From contig CP137686.1 of NCBI GenBank assembly GCA_037976565.1, forward strand, positions 26,063,828 to 26,127,827: DNA of 64,000 nucleotides, written 5' to 3'. How positions within the stretch are numbered: position 1 is the stretch's first letter; each line of letters opens with the position of its first letter. Of this stretch, positions 47,901 through 52,908 are shown one piece after another. Position numbers and translations under genes: made by a program. Below the pieces are notes generated by a model. That model did not search any database. It was not told where the DNA came from and saw nothing but the letters and a program-made list of their open reading frames with translations. This DNA is from Mesocentrotus franciscanus. Taxonomy: Eukaryota; Echinodermata; Echinoidea; Camarodonta; Strongylocentrotidae.

Positions 47901-48913
47901 TTGATGATTATAACAAGAAAAATAATGATGATGATGATAATAACAATATAATGGTGGCTTCTTACAATGTACATGTGTACATGTATAGCACACAAGTCCA
48001 TCTACAATCTACATAAAAACTTAAAAATAAACAAAATATTATGAACAATTCATTTAGTTGCCATATTAGATTAGTTTATGGCCATGATTAATAATGAATA
48101 TCAAATGATTTTATGTTGAGTTGGACCTGTTTGTGATGGACACTGACTAACAGCATAACTAAGATGTCCTTTATTAATGTAACCATTCTAAATACTTGTC
48201 ATTTCTTTTTAGTTTCAATAAAAACTGAAGAATAACTTTGCCTTGGCTTAAGACCTCTGTTTTAATATATCTATGTGCTTTGTCTTATACTTGTAGACCT
48301 CTATGCTCTAAGACTTTCTAAAGGTATAATTAAATCCCTCCCATCATCATGTCGCAAGACTTGAATGTTTTTGGGAGACACGATTCACTCAACATGCTCA
48401 AAATTGAATTTCACAATTAATCACCTTCACAAAACTAGCGAGACACATCTAGATCTACATCATATTCATACATGTAAATATGAATATCTCAGATTTAGGA
48501 CACGATAAAAGCATATCAAGTTTTATTCCAATGTCATTTTCATTACCAGAACATCTCTTGAAGTTTTAACATTTATAGTACTGACAGAAAACTCGGAATG
48601 ATGAGCTAAACCTTCTCTTCGTTCCTTCACTTTCTTTGTACTATCGCCAGTCCACACGCGCATATATAGCGTGCGTGCACAGCTAAACAATCAGCGATCC
48701 GACTGATCGGCTGAACACTGCACTCCGCATCATCTACGGAGAGCTCCGTTGCTGGAGAAAGTTGTTCAGCGTCTATGCAATTTCGACTTCCCACAAGATC
48801 TGCATCTCTTATATGATCTTGATAATTCCACAGATATCAGATTTACAAATTCTAAATTTCAGACTAACAAAAATTGGGTTTTACTCACTCTCAATTTCTA
48901 CGTTTTCTGCCAT
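11068..48913 (-). CDS. NAD(P)-dependent SDR, dihydroflavonol-4-reductase-like, with acidic tail
   Basis: An extended-type short-chain dehydrogenase/reductase predicted to reduce carbonyl substrates with NADPH in the cytosol; the substrate is unknown. Coding exons: 48889-48913, 19521-19722, 17030-17211, 16429-16554, 15799-16004, 15131-15211, 13621-13742, 12318-12534 and 11068-11414, about 502 residues. Visible motifs are the nucleotide-binding TGASGYIA at residues 13-20, RGTVRS at 35-40 (basic residues typical of NADPH preference), the HTASPFPL segment, VVVTSAG with the likely catalytic Ser130, and YPKSK with catalytic Tyr159 and Lys163. The core ends near residue 340. A low-complexity tail of about 160 residues rich in Ala, Pro, Glu, Thr and Lys follows, which is unusual for the family. 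All junction phases agree except one exon, which is a base short. There is no signal peptide. The first exon is the least certain part; exons 2-9 are well supported. Confidence 0.85.
11155..11290 (-). repeat. Coding minisatellite, 12-bp unit
   Basis: On the plus strand the unit is close to GCTGGTGTCTCT, repeated about ten times with substitutions. Each unit encodes one tetrapeptide (AETP, AEAP and variants) of the SDR tail. The 12-bp period keeps the frame when copy number changes. Confidence 0.85.
11725..11812 (+). repeat. Short interspersed repeat, SINE 3'-like
   Basis: This matches 38488-38580 in the same orientation. Shared blocks are GTCGGTCC, CTGGTTGCTTACT, CAAGCAT and TAGCAGTCAGGTAAAA. 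It ends near a short (CTA)n run, as many SINE tails do. No Pol III boxes are evident in this short copy. Confidence 0.6.
12318..12534 (-). CDS. SDR exon 8: end of core and start of tail
   Basis: Acceptor GTCTAG before 12534; donor GAAG|GTGAGG after 12318; 217 nt, entering in phase 0 and leaving in phase 1. It encodes KEVLKIEPRDLKTSLIEMAY, the usual C-terminal helix of the fold, then passes into Gly/Glu/Thr-rich low complexity (residues 316-387). Confidence 0.88.
12908..13057 (+). mobile_element. MITE with TTTCACAAA ends, copy 1
   Basis: Ends are inverted: CCTTTCACAAAACTTGTC on the left faces GGCTTTGTGAAACGGG on the right. The inside contains TCAGTGACAAATGACAG and the inverted TTTGTCACTGATTTTTGTCA. 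A second copy lies at 51597-51754 in the opposite orientation. It sits in the intron between SDR exons 7 and 8. Confidence 0.75.
13621..13742 (-). CDS. SDR exon 7
   Basis: 122 nt between acceptor CTCAG and donor AGG|GTAAGT. It encodes YNVPTKLSPKIFIRMASPF and following residues up to SKFDNTR, matching the late substrate-domain segment of this family. The acceptor's pyrimidine tract is the adjoining (CT)n/(GA)n microsatellite. Confidence 0.88.
13747..13935. repeat. (GA)n microsatellite with GACA/GATA variants
   Basis: An almost pure GA run at 13750-13797, then degenerate GAGA/GACA/GATA repeats. On the minus strand it is the polypyrimidine tract directly upstream of SDR exon 7. Confidence 0.95.
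14700..14862. mobile_element. Diverged relative of the TTTCACAAA MITE family
   Basis: It contains AACTTGTTATCAATAGCAAG, a central AATCCGCTCACAGCCAATCA similar to the family's conserved centre, and an end AACAAGTTTCATGAAATGGG. This resembles the copies at 12.9 and 51.6 kb but is more diverged. Confidence 0.45.
15131..15211 (-). CDS. SDR exon 6
   Basis: 81 nt, acceptor ACAACAG and donor CAAG|GTAACAG, phase 1 on both sides. It encodes NRHILCGGNIWWNEMGAALR and then AEFKSQ, matching the strand following the catalytic region of the family. Confidence 0.88.
15799..16004 (-). CDS. SDR exon 5, one base short
   Basis: Acceptor ATTACAG before 16004 and donor GCTG|GTGAGT after 15799. The first part reads EEEKFELVVVHPVGVCGP in the incoming frame. 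The rest reads PVLSKNESTSTEIVKRLLL... to GHIAAMKCPEAA in the next frame. The incoming and outgoing phases require a length divisible by three, but the exon is 206 nt, so one base is missing near 15953-15957 in the GGGCC run. This is either a sequencing or assembly error or a real inactivating allele. Confidence 0.85.
16429..16554 (-). CDS. SDR exon 4 with catalytic YxxxK
   Basis: 126 nt, acceptor TCTTCCAG and donor AAAG|GTCAGT. It encodes TLSNKEYSEKDWPDD and then LPYPKSKTLAEKAAWDF. Tyr159 and Lys163 of YPKSK are the catalytic pair. Confidence 0.9.
17003..17026. repeat. (TA)n/(TACA)n run at SDR exon 3 donor
   Basis: A TA-rich microsatellite begins just inside the intron after SDR exon 3, so the donor there is GTGTGTATAT rather than a GTAAGT type. 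Confidence 0.8.
17030..17211 (-). CDS. SDR exon 3
   Basis: 182 nt, acceptor TTTACAG and donor GCG|GTGTGT. It encodes AVDGCTYVLHTASPFPL, then a PAVDGVTNVLKA segment and KRVVVTSAGLAIC, with the likely active-site Ser130. All are hallmarks of the dihydroflavonol-reductase-like group. Confidence 0.9.
17828..18284. mobile_element. DNA element with TTAGACCCCATTCTCA ends, 457 bp
   Basis: Perfect to near-perfect terminal inverted repeats: TTAGACCCCATTCTCACTCA on the left and the same with one change on the right. Inside, GGAGCGGT/ACCGCTCC and AACGGGTC/GACCCGTT motifs recur in both orientations. It is clearly more GC-rich than the surrounding intron. No coding capacity. The target-site duplication is not certain. 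Confidence 0.8.
18795..18838. repeat. (TA)n microsatellite
   Basis: About 40 bp of alternating TA with one interruption, followed by a T run. Confidence 0.9.
19238..19350. mobile_element. Possible diverged arm of the long-palindrome TTAA MITE
   Basis: The stretch with CAACTTCGAAAATTCATAGC and CTGATTTTCTCC and GTTTCTCTCATTTCTC resembles the right arm of the element at 33997-34535. No paired arm is present. Low certainty. Confidence 0.35.
19521..19722 (-). CDS. SDR exon 2 with nucleotide-binding motif
   Basis: 202 nt, acceptor CACCCCAG and donor AAGAG|GTAATG. It encodes VLVTGASGYIAAHIVQQLQQ, then AGYAVRGTVRSL and an LELVEAEL segment. The TGASGYIA glycine motif is the dinucleotide-binding loop. 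The exon needs one leading base from an upstream exon to complete its first codon. Confidence 0.92.
20581..20760 (+). repeat. Minisatellite, 51-52 bp unit, about 3.4 copies
   Basis: Units start with GTGTCAATTACAGAACCTAC at 20581, 20632, 20684 and 20736 and contain GGGCAGGGATGATGGGGGAG. A stray partial (GTCAATTACAGAACAG) occurs near 20968. Confidence 0.95.
21297..21617. mobile_element. MITE with GGCCTGTC ends, 321 bp
   Basis: Left end GGCCTGTCATCATCAGACCA faces right end GGCCTGTCTTCATCAGACCA read on the other strand, and the match continues through AAAGTTG and AACCCGCTATTTT. The motif AGCCCGCTA occurs several times internally in both orientations. The flanks CATAA and CATAG may be a diverged duplication of the target site. 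Confidence 0.78.
21700..22800 (+). repeat. Degenerate tandem array, unit about 155-190 bp
   Basis: The motif GGGAAGTTCCATATTT or close variants recurs near 21796, 21972, 22161, 22345, 22516, 22672 and 22746. Between copies the same order repeats: GAAGTTTGATGGTGTT, CATCCCAA, CATCACAGGAAACAACATTTC, AGGAAGCAAACC. Divergence between units is high, so the array is old. Confidence 0.75.
22801..24012. other. Intronic DNA, no supported gene
   Basis: No exon, repeat end or RNA gene is convincing. A minus-strand ATG at about 23863 begins a short protein-like frame but lacks a usable donor (see rejected items). Confidence 0.4.
24013..25955 (+). mobile_element. Truncated non-LTR retrotransposon, 3' part, interrupted
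   Basis: 24037-24600 translates to the C-terminal part of a non-LTR reverse transcriptase: FLGIIINDQFNW, a DRIVNLQKRAVRIIY segment, HSHRTRNAMDFHLP, and in the next frame QGPIIWNLL. This is the usual region downstream of the catalytic YADD box, which is absent, so the copy is 5'-truncated. A 1-2 nt shift occurs near 24550. The frame is then split by a 955-bp DNA element (24600-25554) and resumes at 25558 with ESQPLNFFRSRFK. The 3' end is a tail of repeated TTGAA units at 25930-25955. It is a dead copy, resembling CR1/L2-like elements. Confidence 0.85.
24600..25554. mobile_element. Harbinger-like non-autonomous DNA element, 955 bp
   Basis: Ends are inverted: GGCCAAAAA...TTTGGTTGTCCTCGA on the left and the same motifs reading in from the right, about 33 bp. 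The direct flanks are TTA (24597-24599) and TTA (25555-25557), a 3-bp duplication typical of PIF/Harbinger. Removing the element and one TTA restores continuity of the host reverse transcriptase frame, which proves the insertion. No transposase is encoded. Confidence 0.85.
25956..30180. other. Repeat-poor AT-rich intronic DNA
   Basis: No supported coding exon. It contains a (GA)n tract at 26905-27000, a (CT)-rich tract at 28368-28430, a short duplication of TGTACCGGGTACTTG near 28232-28265, a duplicated CTCATAATGTRAATGGGGCC near 27320-27365, and many TACATGTA palindromes. A segment at 28965-29375 with repeated TTTACACT motifs may be an old DNA element, but its ends are unclear. Confidence 0.45.
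26905..27000. repeat. (GA)n microsatellite with GGGAGA interruptions
   Basis: About 95 bp of GAGA with regular GGGAGA units. Confidence 0.95.
30187..30416 (-). mobile_element. tRNA-derived SINE
   Basis: Read on the minus strand, it starts with a tRNA-like head: GCCGGTGTGTTGGCTCAGTC, an A-box-like TGGCTCAGTCAGTAG, then a B box GGTTCGAACCCC at the expected spacing. An unrelated body follows with AGACGTTAAAAGATGGGAG and CCGGGCTCACGATCAATTGG. Translation of this region is an artefact. No target duplication was identified. Confidence 0.85.
30445..30520 (+). repeat. SINE/LINE 3'-tail-like segment, copy 1
   Basis: AAGCGCATAGGAACGTTATA, ATGCGCTATACAAGAATTTA and an ATT-rich end match the usual 3' region of several marine retroposon families. 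A second copy is at 39586-39675. Confidence 0.5.
30521..32076. other. Intronic DNA with GAATT-rich and G-rich tracts
   Basis: No exon seen. It includes a short run of TTGAA repeats near 30905-30920, two GGAGGC-containing patches at 31540-31552 and 31740-31775, and G runs near 31695 and 31935. Confidence 0.4.
32081..32475 (+). mobile_element. 395-bp TTAA MITE, copy 1
   Basis: Terminal inverted repeats AGATAAAGACCAGTTCTGG and, from the other end, AGGTAAAGACCAGTTTTGG, flanked on both sides by TTAA (32077-32080 and 32476-32479). TTAA flanks are the signature of piggyBac-type insertion. No coding capacity. A second copy in inverted orientation lies at 33408-33807, and a fragment at 2138-2224. Confidence 0.82.
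32826..32872. repeat. (ACATGT)n perfect run
   Basis: About seven uninterrupted ACATGT units, the longest instance in the window of the self-complementary hexamer that recurs as TACATGTACA throughout. Confidence 0.95.
33388..33407 (+). repeat. (GGGGTT)n short array
   Basis: Three to four GGGGTT-like units lie directly beside the left end of the second TTAA MITE copy. Confidence 0.7.
33408..33807 (-). mobile_element. 395-bp TTAA MITE, copy 2, inverted
   Basis: It matches the reverse complement of 32081-32475 nearly end to end, including CGTTTCC/GGAAACG and the GCGCGATATCTATT core. The terminal TTAA has decayed here (GGTATA on the left, TCAA on the right). Together the two copies make an inverted repeat with arms of about 400 bp and a spacer of about 930 bp. 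Confidence 0.82.
33997..34535. mobile_element. Long-palindrome TTAA MITE, 539 bp
   Basis: Arms of roughly 200 bp are inverted copies: AGGGAAAGTCCACC at the left end faces AGGGGAAGTCCACC from the right, and similarity continues through GATATTAAGTT, GAGAGAAACA, GTTTGAGCAAAA and ACACAAATTGGCAACTCTGTGA. The flanks are TTAA at 33993-33996 and 34536-34539. No coding capacity. Confidence 0.85.
35055..35425. repeat. (TCC)n / (CCTCTC)n microsatellite
   Basis: About 220 bp of almost pure TCC triplets, with three-base phase slips at CCCTCC, followed by CCCTCT and CTTTTT variants. Proline/serine/leucine open frames here are translated repeat. Confidence 0.97.
35430..38487. other. AT-rich intronic DNA
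   Basis: No supported exon. It contains a (CT)n run at 36638-36661 and scattered TACATGTA motifs. Open frames up to about 120 codons occur but show no family resemblance. Confidence 0.4.
38488..38580 (+). repeat. Short interspersed repeat, SINE 3'-like, copy 2
   Basis: Same family as 11725-11812, with CTGTCGGTCCCCTGGTTGCT and TAGCAGTCAGGTAAAA. Confidence 0.6.
39586..39675 (+). repeat. SINE/LINE 3'-tail-like segment, copy 2
   Basis: AAAGCGCATAGAGACATGCA, GCACTATACAAAAACGTCTA and an ATT repeat end, matching the organisation at 30445-30520. Confidence 0.5.
40314..42250 (+). repeat. 1.93-kb direct duplication, copy A
   Basis: 40320-42250 aligns along its whole length with 42251-44180 in the same orientation. 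Contents in order: an AT-rich lead, a 175-bp hairpin, a transposon-end-like GGCGCGGATC motif at about 40955, three tandem units near 41105-41400 with TTTTAGGCATTTAATTACGG, then CT-rich tracts. Copy A repeatedly has one base fewer in G, C or T runs than copy B. Confidence 0.9.
40760..40934. repeat. 175-bp hairpin, copy A
   Basis: The left arm (AGCTAAAACTATTCGC, GGAACATCAA, ATTCTCCC) is matched in inverted order on the right (GGGAGAA, TTGATGTTCC, GCGAATAGTTTTAGCT). Pairing extends outward through AAATATAC/GTATATTT. The loop is near GAGGGCCATCGCGCC. Confidence 0.85.
42251..44180 (+). repeat. 1.93-kb direct duplication, copy B
   Basis: The partner of copy A. A further partial unit follows: CT-rich tracts plus CCCCATGGATCCGC, CTTCCACCTGTAGGCCTATC and GCACACTT repeat at about 44236-44290 and 44448-44505. 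Confidence 0.9.
42688..42855. repeat. Hairpin, copy B
   Basis: Same palindrome as in copy A with small indels. Confidence 0.85.
44181..44520 (+). repeat. Partial extra units of the duplication's right end
   Basis: Two copies of a block of about 215 bp, each with CT-rich DNA, a G/C-run, CATGGATCCGC and CTTCCACCTGTAGGCCTATC. GGATCCGCGCC here faces GGCGCGGATCC at about 42877, which suggests the ends of a DNA element. Confidence 0.65.
45055..45281 (+). repeat. Tandem duplication, two units of about 115 bp
   Basis: Units at 45055-45163 and 45164-45281 share TATAGCAAGATGCCT, ACACGG and GATAGGCCC, and end TGTCTCTTGATAGTGT and ATCTCTTTGATTAGAC. Confidence 0.9.
45282..45560. other. GC-rich, CpG-dense block of unknown nature
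   Basis: About 280 bp with far higher GC and CpG than its surroundings (CTCGCTCGCGGG, GACGACGCCGCC, ACGGCGACCACGGG). Open frames exist on both strands but none is recognisable and no splice sites are convincing. It could be a CpG-island promoter, a transposon piece or foreign sequence. Confidence 0.5.
45561..47715. other. AT-rich intronic DNA
   Basis: No supported exon. A 111-codon plus-strand open frame at 46001-46336 has no family resemblance and no splice context. Confidence 0.4.
47719..47905. repeat. (GAA)n microsatellite
   Basis: About 150 bp of uninterrupted GAA/AAG triplets, flanked by (TAA)n on both sides. Confidence 0.97.
48889..48913 (-). CDS. Probable SDR exon 1 with start codon
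   Basis: ATG at 48911-48913 in good context (GAGATGG) starts MAENVEIE and ends in a very strong donor, GAGA|GTGAGTAA. The leftover A joins GA of the exon at 19722 to make Arg9, running straight into VLVTGASG. The phase fits exactly, and a short acidic leader before the first beta strand is usual in this family. The intron would be about 29 kb. A closer alternative (ATGGTTCATGATG|GTAATT near 20355) also fits the phase but has a weaker donor. Confidence 0.6.
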
Positions 48914-49130
48914 CTCGGAGTCGTCTGCTACGCTAACTACTTTCTTCAAAGGTTCTCCACCGTATTAACACAAACGCAGTGTATGTGTGTACTGTATGTA
49001 CACACACTCTCGATCTCTCGAGCGCAGCATGCAAAGCTCTATAGCTAGAGAATGGATTGCAGCTAGGACGTCCTCTTTCGCGATATTCCTTATACTCAGA
49101 GATGTGGCGTCCAAATTCTACTTTCATCTT
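48914..49130 (-). promoter_or_regulatory. Presumed 5' UTR and promoter side of the SDR gene
   Basis: Lies just upstream of the start codon. It contains a 64-codon upstream open frame (48933-49127) beginning MKVEFGRHISEYKEY and ending 19 nt before the ATG. No transcription start signal can be fixed. Confidence 0.35.
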
Positions 49131-49472
49131 CAGCCGCTGTTGCCGAACTATTGTTTTTGTTAACGTGAAATTGTCAAATTATGGAACGAATTTTATTCAT
49201 TAAACGTCCCTTGCTTCAAAATCGACAGAACGCTTCTAAATCATTCTAAATTTGCATAGATTTTATTACAGGCCTATTTTGCTTAGATATGAATAGGCTG
49301 ATAGGCTAATTAAGTATTTGTGGCCTGAAAAACGGGCATCAACTTTTTTTCTTACCTTTGTAGAATATTCTGCATATTTATCATATCGTAAGCAACTTTT
49401 TCCTTTTACCCCCCCCCTCTCTCTCTCTCTCTCTCTCCTTTTTCATTGATCCTTTTGACATCAATACAGGCT

Positions 49473-51063
49473 CAGTGGCGGCTTCAGGGGGGCATGCACA
49501 GTGGGGCACGTACCCCCCCCCCCGTACTAAAAGGGGGAAGAAAAGGGAGAAAATGAGAAAAGAGAGGGGGAAAAGAGAAAGGGAAGAGAGAAAGAAGAAG
49601 AAGAAAAGAGGGAGGAGAGAAAAGGGGAGAGGAGAAAAAGGAGGGGAAAGGAAGAAAGGTGAAGAGAGGGGAGAGAAAAGGCGTAAAAGGAGAATAATGA
49701 GAAGGGAAAAGAAAAAAAGGGGGATGATATTATTATAAGGTGTTTTTTTACCGGGAAAGGGGCGGGGGGGGGGCACGCAATTTCTATGTTTACAGCATTT
49801 GTAGGGTTTCATTTCATTTATCCACTTTCTACAAGCTGGCACATCAGGGATGAATAATATATGCTGGCTGGAAGTTACGGAAATATGTTCGGGAAGAAGT
49901 GGATTTCAGCTGCAATCATATTAATATGTTGGTATACCTCCGACCAGACATTTCCCCCTCAGAATGTAAATTGATGAAAATTTCTGGAAGGAAATTATGA
50001 TATAACAGATCCCTAACTGTGTCACACCATAACTCTGAAATCAAAACATAGGCCTACTTGAAAAATTGAGTCTATACGTGCTGTAATTAAGAATAATATT
50101 TTGAAAAAAGCTTTCATCTAATTGACACAAAGCATCTATTTCCATTCGTGCAAATGATTTTAACAAGAAATCAAACTTCATTGTCGTTTTACCCTAGAAG
50201 AACCCGCGTTGTCTTTATAAAAAATATAATCGCTATTTAGAAGAAAATAAAGATGTTTTGGGCCAAATTGAGAAGAGGCCTTTTTTATTTTCCATCAAAT
50301 TAAGCCAGAAGCAAACTCAAAATTAATTTACATTTGAGAATTACGACACACGAGTATGGGGTCCCTCTTGCCAGGCGTGAAGCCCCAAAAAAAAGAAGAA
50401 GAACAAGAAGAACAACAAAAAAAGAGATGGAAAAAGGGGGGAAATTAAGAGAGAATTTTTGAGAAAGGGAAAAAAATGAAAGAGAATTAAACAACGATAG
50501 AAGGGAGGTGCGAGAGCATGAGGAATTGCATTTCTTTTAAAAGAATAATGGGATAACAACACAGTTTTATACACTCGAGATAATTTGTGGAAGTACTACT
50601 GGTGAAGTACCATGCAGACCACCGTCTTTGTGCATTGTGCAGCAACGAAGCATAATTATGCAACGTCTCGCGACGTGACAGATCACTTTTCTCTAACTTC
50701 TAACCAATCAGAAGGCCTCGTTTTTTCTCCAGGAAGTGCCGGTGGACATTTAATGCGCCAAATGTGGTTCTCAAATAAATATTGCAAAAGATCTCTACTC
50801 TTGGAGGGGGTAGGAGAAATCAATTTTACGTCATATTACTCCAGGAAGTGCCTGAAAATGCGCCTAATGTGGTTCTAAAATTGCAAATGCTTCCTACTCT
50901 GCCAGAAGGTTCTGACCCCCTCCCAGACCGACCCCCGCTTGGTCGCTCCGCTCCCTCGCCGCTGACGCCTCGCTATGTCGCTTCGCTCCATCGTTTTTCA
51001 TATATTTCACCCCATGCGATTGTGTGCCCCCCCCCCCGTAAGAAATTCCTGGATCCGCCACTG
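49473..51063. mobile_element. hAT-like non-autonomous element, about 1.59 kb
   Basis: The ends are inverted: CAGTGGCGGCTTCAGG at the left and CAGTGGCGGATCCAGG reading in from the right. CAGTGGCGG-type ends are common in hAT elements. The interior has G runs, purine-rich tracts and no transposase. An 8-bp target duplication is not evident, so it could be two half-elements. Confidence 0.6.
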
Positions 51064-51356
51064 ATAGGATAGAATTTCCTTGAAAGAGACAAATTGTAGC
51101 GTACAGTCATTATGAAAAACGTTTATTTCAAAGGGATGCTTTAGGAATTAAATTATAATTTCCTTGGTACGACTCCGCCCATTGCCATCTTTCCACTTAT
51201 TATGTCTGATTTAACCATGCCCTTTCTATTTCGTAGTAACAACTGGCTTCTCCTCTTTTATCATCTTCTTAGGCCTATAATAATATACTCCTTTCCTCCT
51301 CGATCCTCCTCAATTCTGCCTATAGCCGCTCTGCCTACTTATCCTATACCCCTCCT

Positions 51357-51505
51357 CGGCCTCCTCCTCCTCCTTCTCGTCGTCCTCCTCCTCCTCCTCC
51401 TCCTCCTCCTCCTCCTCCTCCTCCTCCTCCTCCTTCCTCCTCCCTTTCCTTCTTCTCTTCCTCCTCCTCCTCCTCCCCTTCCTCCTCCTCCTACTCCTCC
51501 TCCAA
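51357..51505. repeat. (TCC)n microsatellite
   Basis: About 75 bp of pure CTC triplets plus degenerate flanks. Confidence 0.95.
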
Positions 51506-51596
51506 GCTCATTTATAGCTGCATGGCAGCTCGTGATACACACTCTCGTCTTTAATTGCCTTCCTAGCTTCCTCCTCAGTCTTCATACATGCCACTC

Positions 51597-51754
51597 CTGG
51601 GGGTGTTTCACAAAGCCTGTTTTTTTAAATGTCAAAATGACAAAAATCAGTGACAAATCTGCTGATAACCAATCAGAAGCAAGGATTTCACTAGCTTTAA
51701 TATAACCAAAAATGTCACTTGTCACTGATGACAAGTTTTGTGAAACACCCCCAG
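51597..51754 (-). mobile_element. MITE with TTTCACAAA ends, copy 2
   Basis: Ends CTGGGGGTGTTTCACAAAG and, inverted, CTGGGGGTGTTTCACAAAA. The inside matches the reverse of the copy at 12908-13057, including TGCTGATAACCAATCAGAAG and ACTGATGACAAG. Confidence 0.85.
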
Positions 51755-52237
51755 ATCCTCGTCTCTTCTTTTTGCATGACGTTCGATTTATCCCAGGCTT
51801 TCAATTTTCATTTCCCTCATATCCTCAAACTTTCATCATCTTCCATTCACTTCTCTTTCTTATCTGTCTTGATGTACTTCTTCTTAATTCAATCATCCTT
51901 AAATTAACTCCAGGATCCTTCCCCCCTTTTCCCTGCATCCTGATAGAAGTCAGCTACTCTCGATCCTTACATTTTTATCTAGCCTAATATTATTCTTTGC
52001 TGCTCAGTCGATATTTTACTAGGCCCCATTCGATTCCTTCGTGATTGCATTTGTTAACCTTCAGATTTAATAGATTTAATAGATCAGAACTATACCATTT
52101 GTCATTTTAGGCAATATAATGTGTTCTTCTTCTTTTCTTCCTAGCTCCTCCTCCCCCTGTATGGAATGATTGTTGGGGTGCTCATTTAATTTGCAAATTT
52201 AAATTTAAAATGCTACTGATTAGGGGTGTGCGGATTG
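51755..52237. other. Intergenic DNA between the SDR and PIN4 starts
   Basis: Nothing supported; T/C-rich with short open frames. Confidence 0.4.
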
Positions 52238-52661
52238 TGTGCGGGAGGTGGTCTCTATTGCTTCCACTCTTTTCTCCTCTTTCTCCCTCCCTCATACCTT
52301 TCTTGCTATTTTTTAATTTTATTTCCCCCACTCAATTTGGAGGGAGCGTGCCACCTGTATCTACGCCATCGAGTAAAAAAAAAAAAAACGTCTCAAAGAT
52401 CATGGCCCATCCATCTCTACCTCGATATGTCAAAGGTCAAAGGGGTGTGCGGGAGGTGGTCTCTATTGCTCTGTAGTCTCTTTTCTCCTCTTTCTCCCTC
52501 TCTCACACTTTTCTTGCTATTTTTTAAAATTTATTTCCCCCACTCAATTTGGAGGGAGCGTGCCACCTGTATCTACGCCATCGAGTAAAAAAAAACCAAA
52601 AAAAAAACCGTCTCAAAGATCATAGCCTATCCATCTATACCTCGAAATGTCAAAGGTCAAA
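52238..52661 (+). repeat. Tandem duplication, two units of about 210 bp
   Basis: Units begin GTGTGCGGGAGGTGGTCTCT at 52238 and 52445. They share CACTCAATTTGGAGGGAGCG, GCCACCTGTATCTACGCCAT, an A run, GTCTCAAAGATCAT and GTCAAAGGTCAAAG. They end about 160 bp before the PIN4 start codon. Confidence 0.92.
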
Positions 52662-52823
52662 GTTATCATGCCCAATGACCCCCCACGCCCCCCGCGGCGC
52701 GCGACCCCATGTCGAATTTTCAATTTTTCTTTCCTTATTTGTCTTTTAAGCTATAGCATACCTTTACTTGCCGGAGTAAAAGTACTAGATCTACTAGACT
52801 ATTTACCTTATTTTCTTGTGGAA

Positions 52824-52908
52824 ATGCCTAAAAATAAAGGTGGTGGTGGAGGAGGAGGTGGTGGGAAAGGAGGAGGTGGGAAAGGAGGAGCAAAGGCAAA
52901 AGGAAAAG
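52824..52908 (+). CDS. PIN4: PIN4 exon 1
   Basis: ATG at 52824-52826 with A at -3; 28 codons plus one base; donor AAAAG|GTGAGA. Encodes a Gly/Lys-rich low-complexity head. It is GGA/GGT-repeat rich, so length may vary between individuals. Confidence 0.92.

Noticed and set aside
47670..48001. Poly-Phe, poly-Ser and poly-Lys open frames
   Set aside because: They are translations of the (GAA)n repeat, not proteins.
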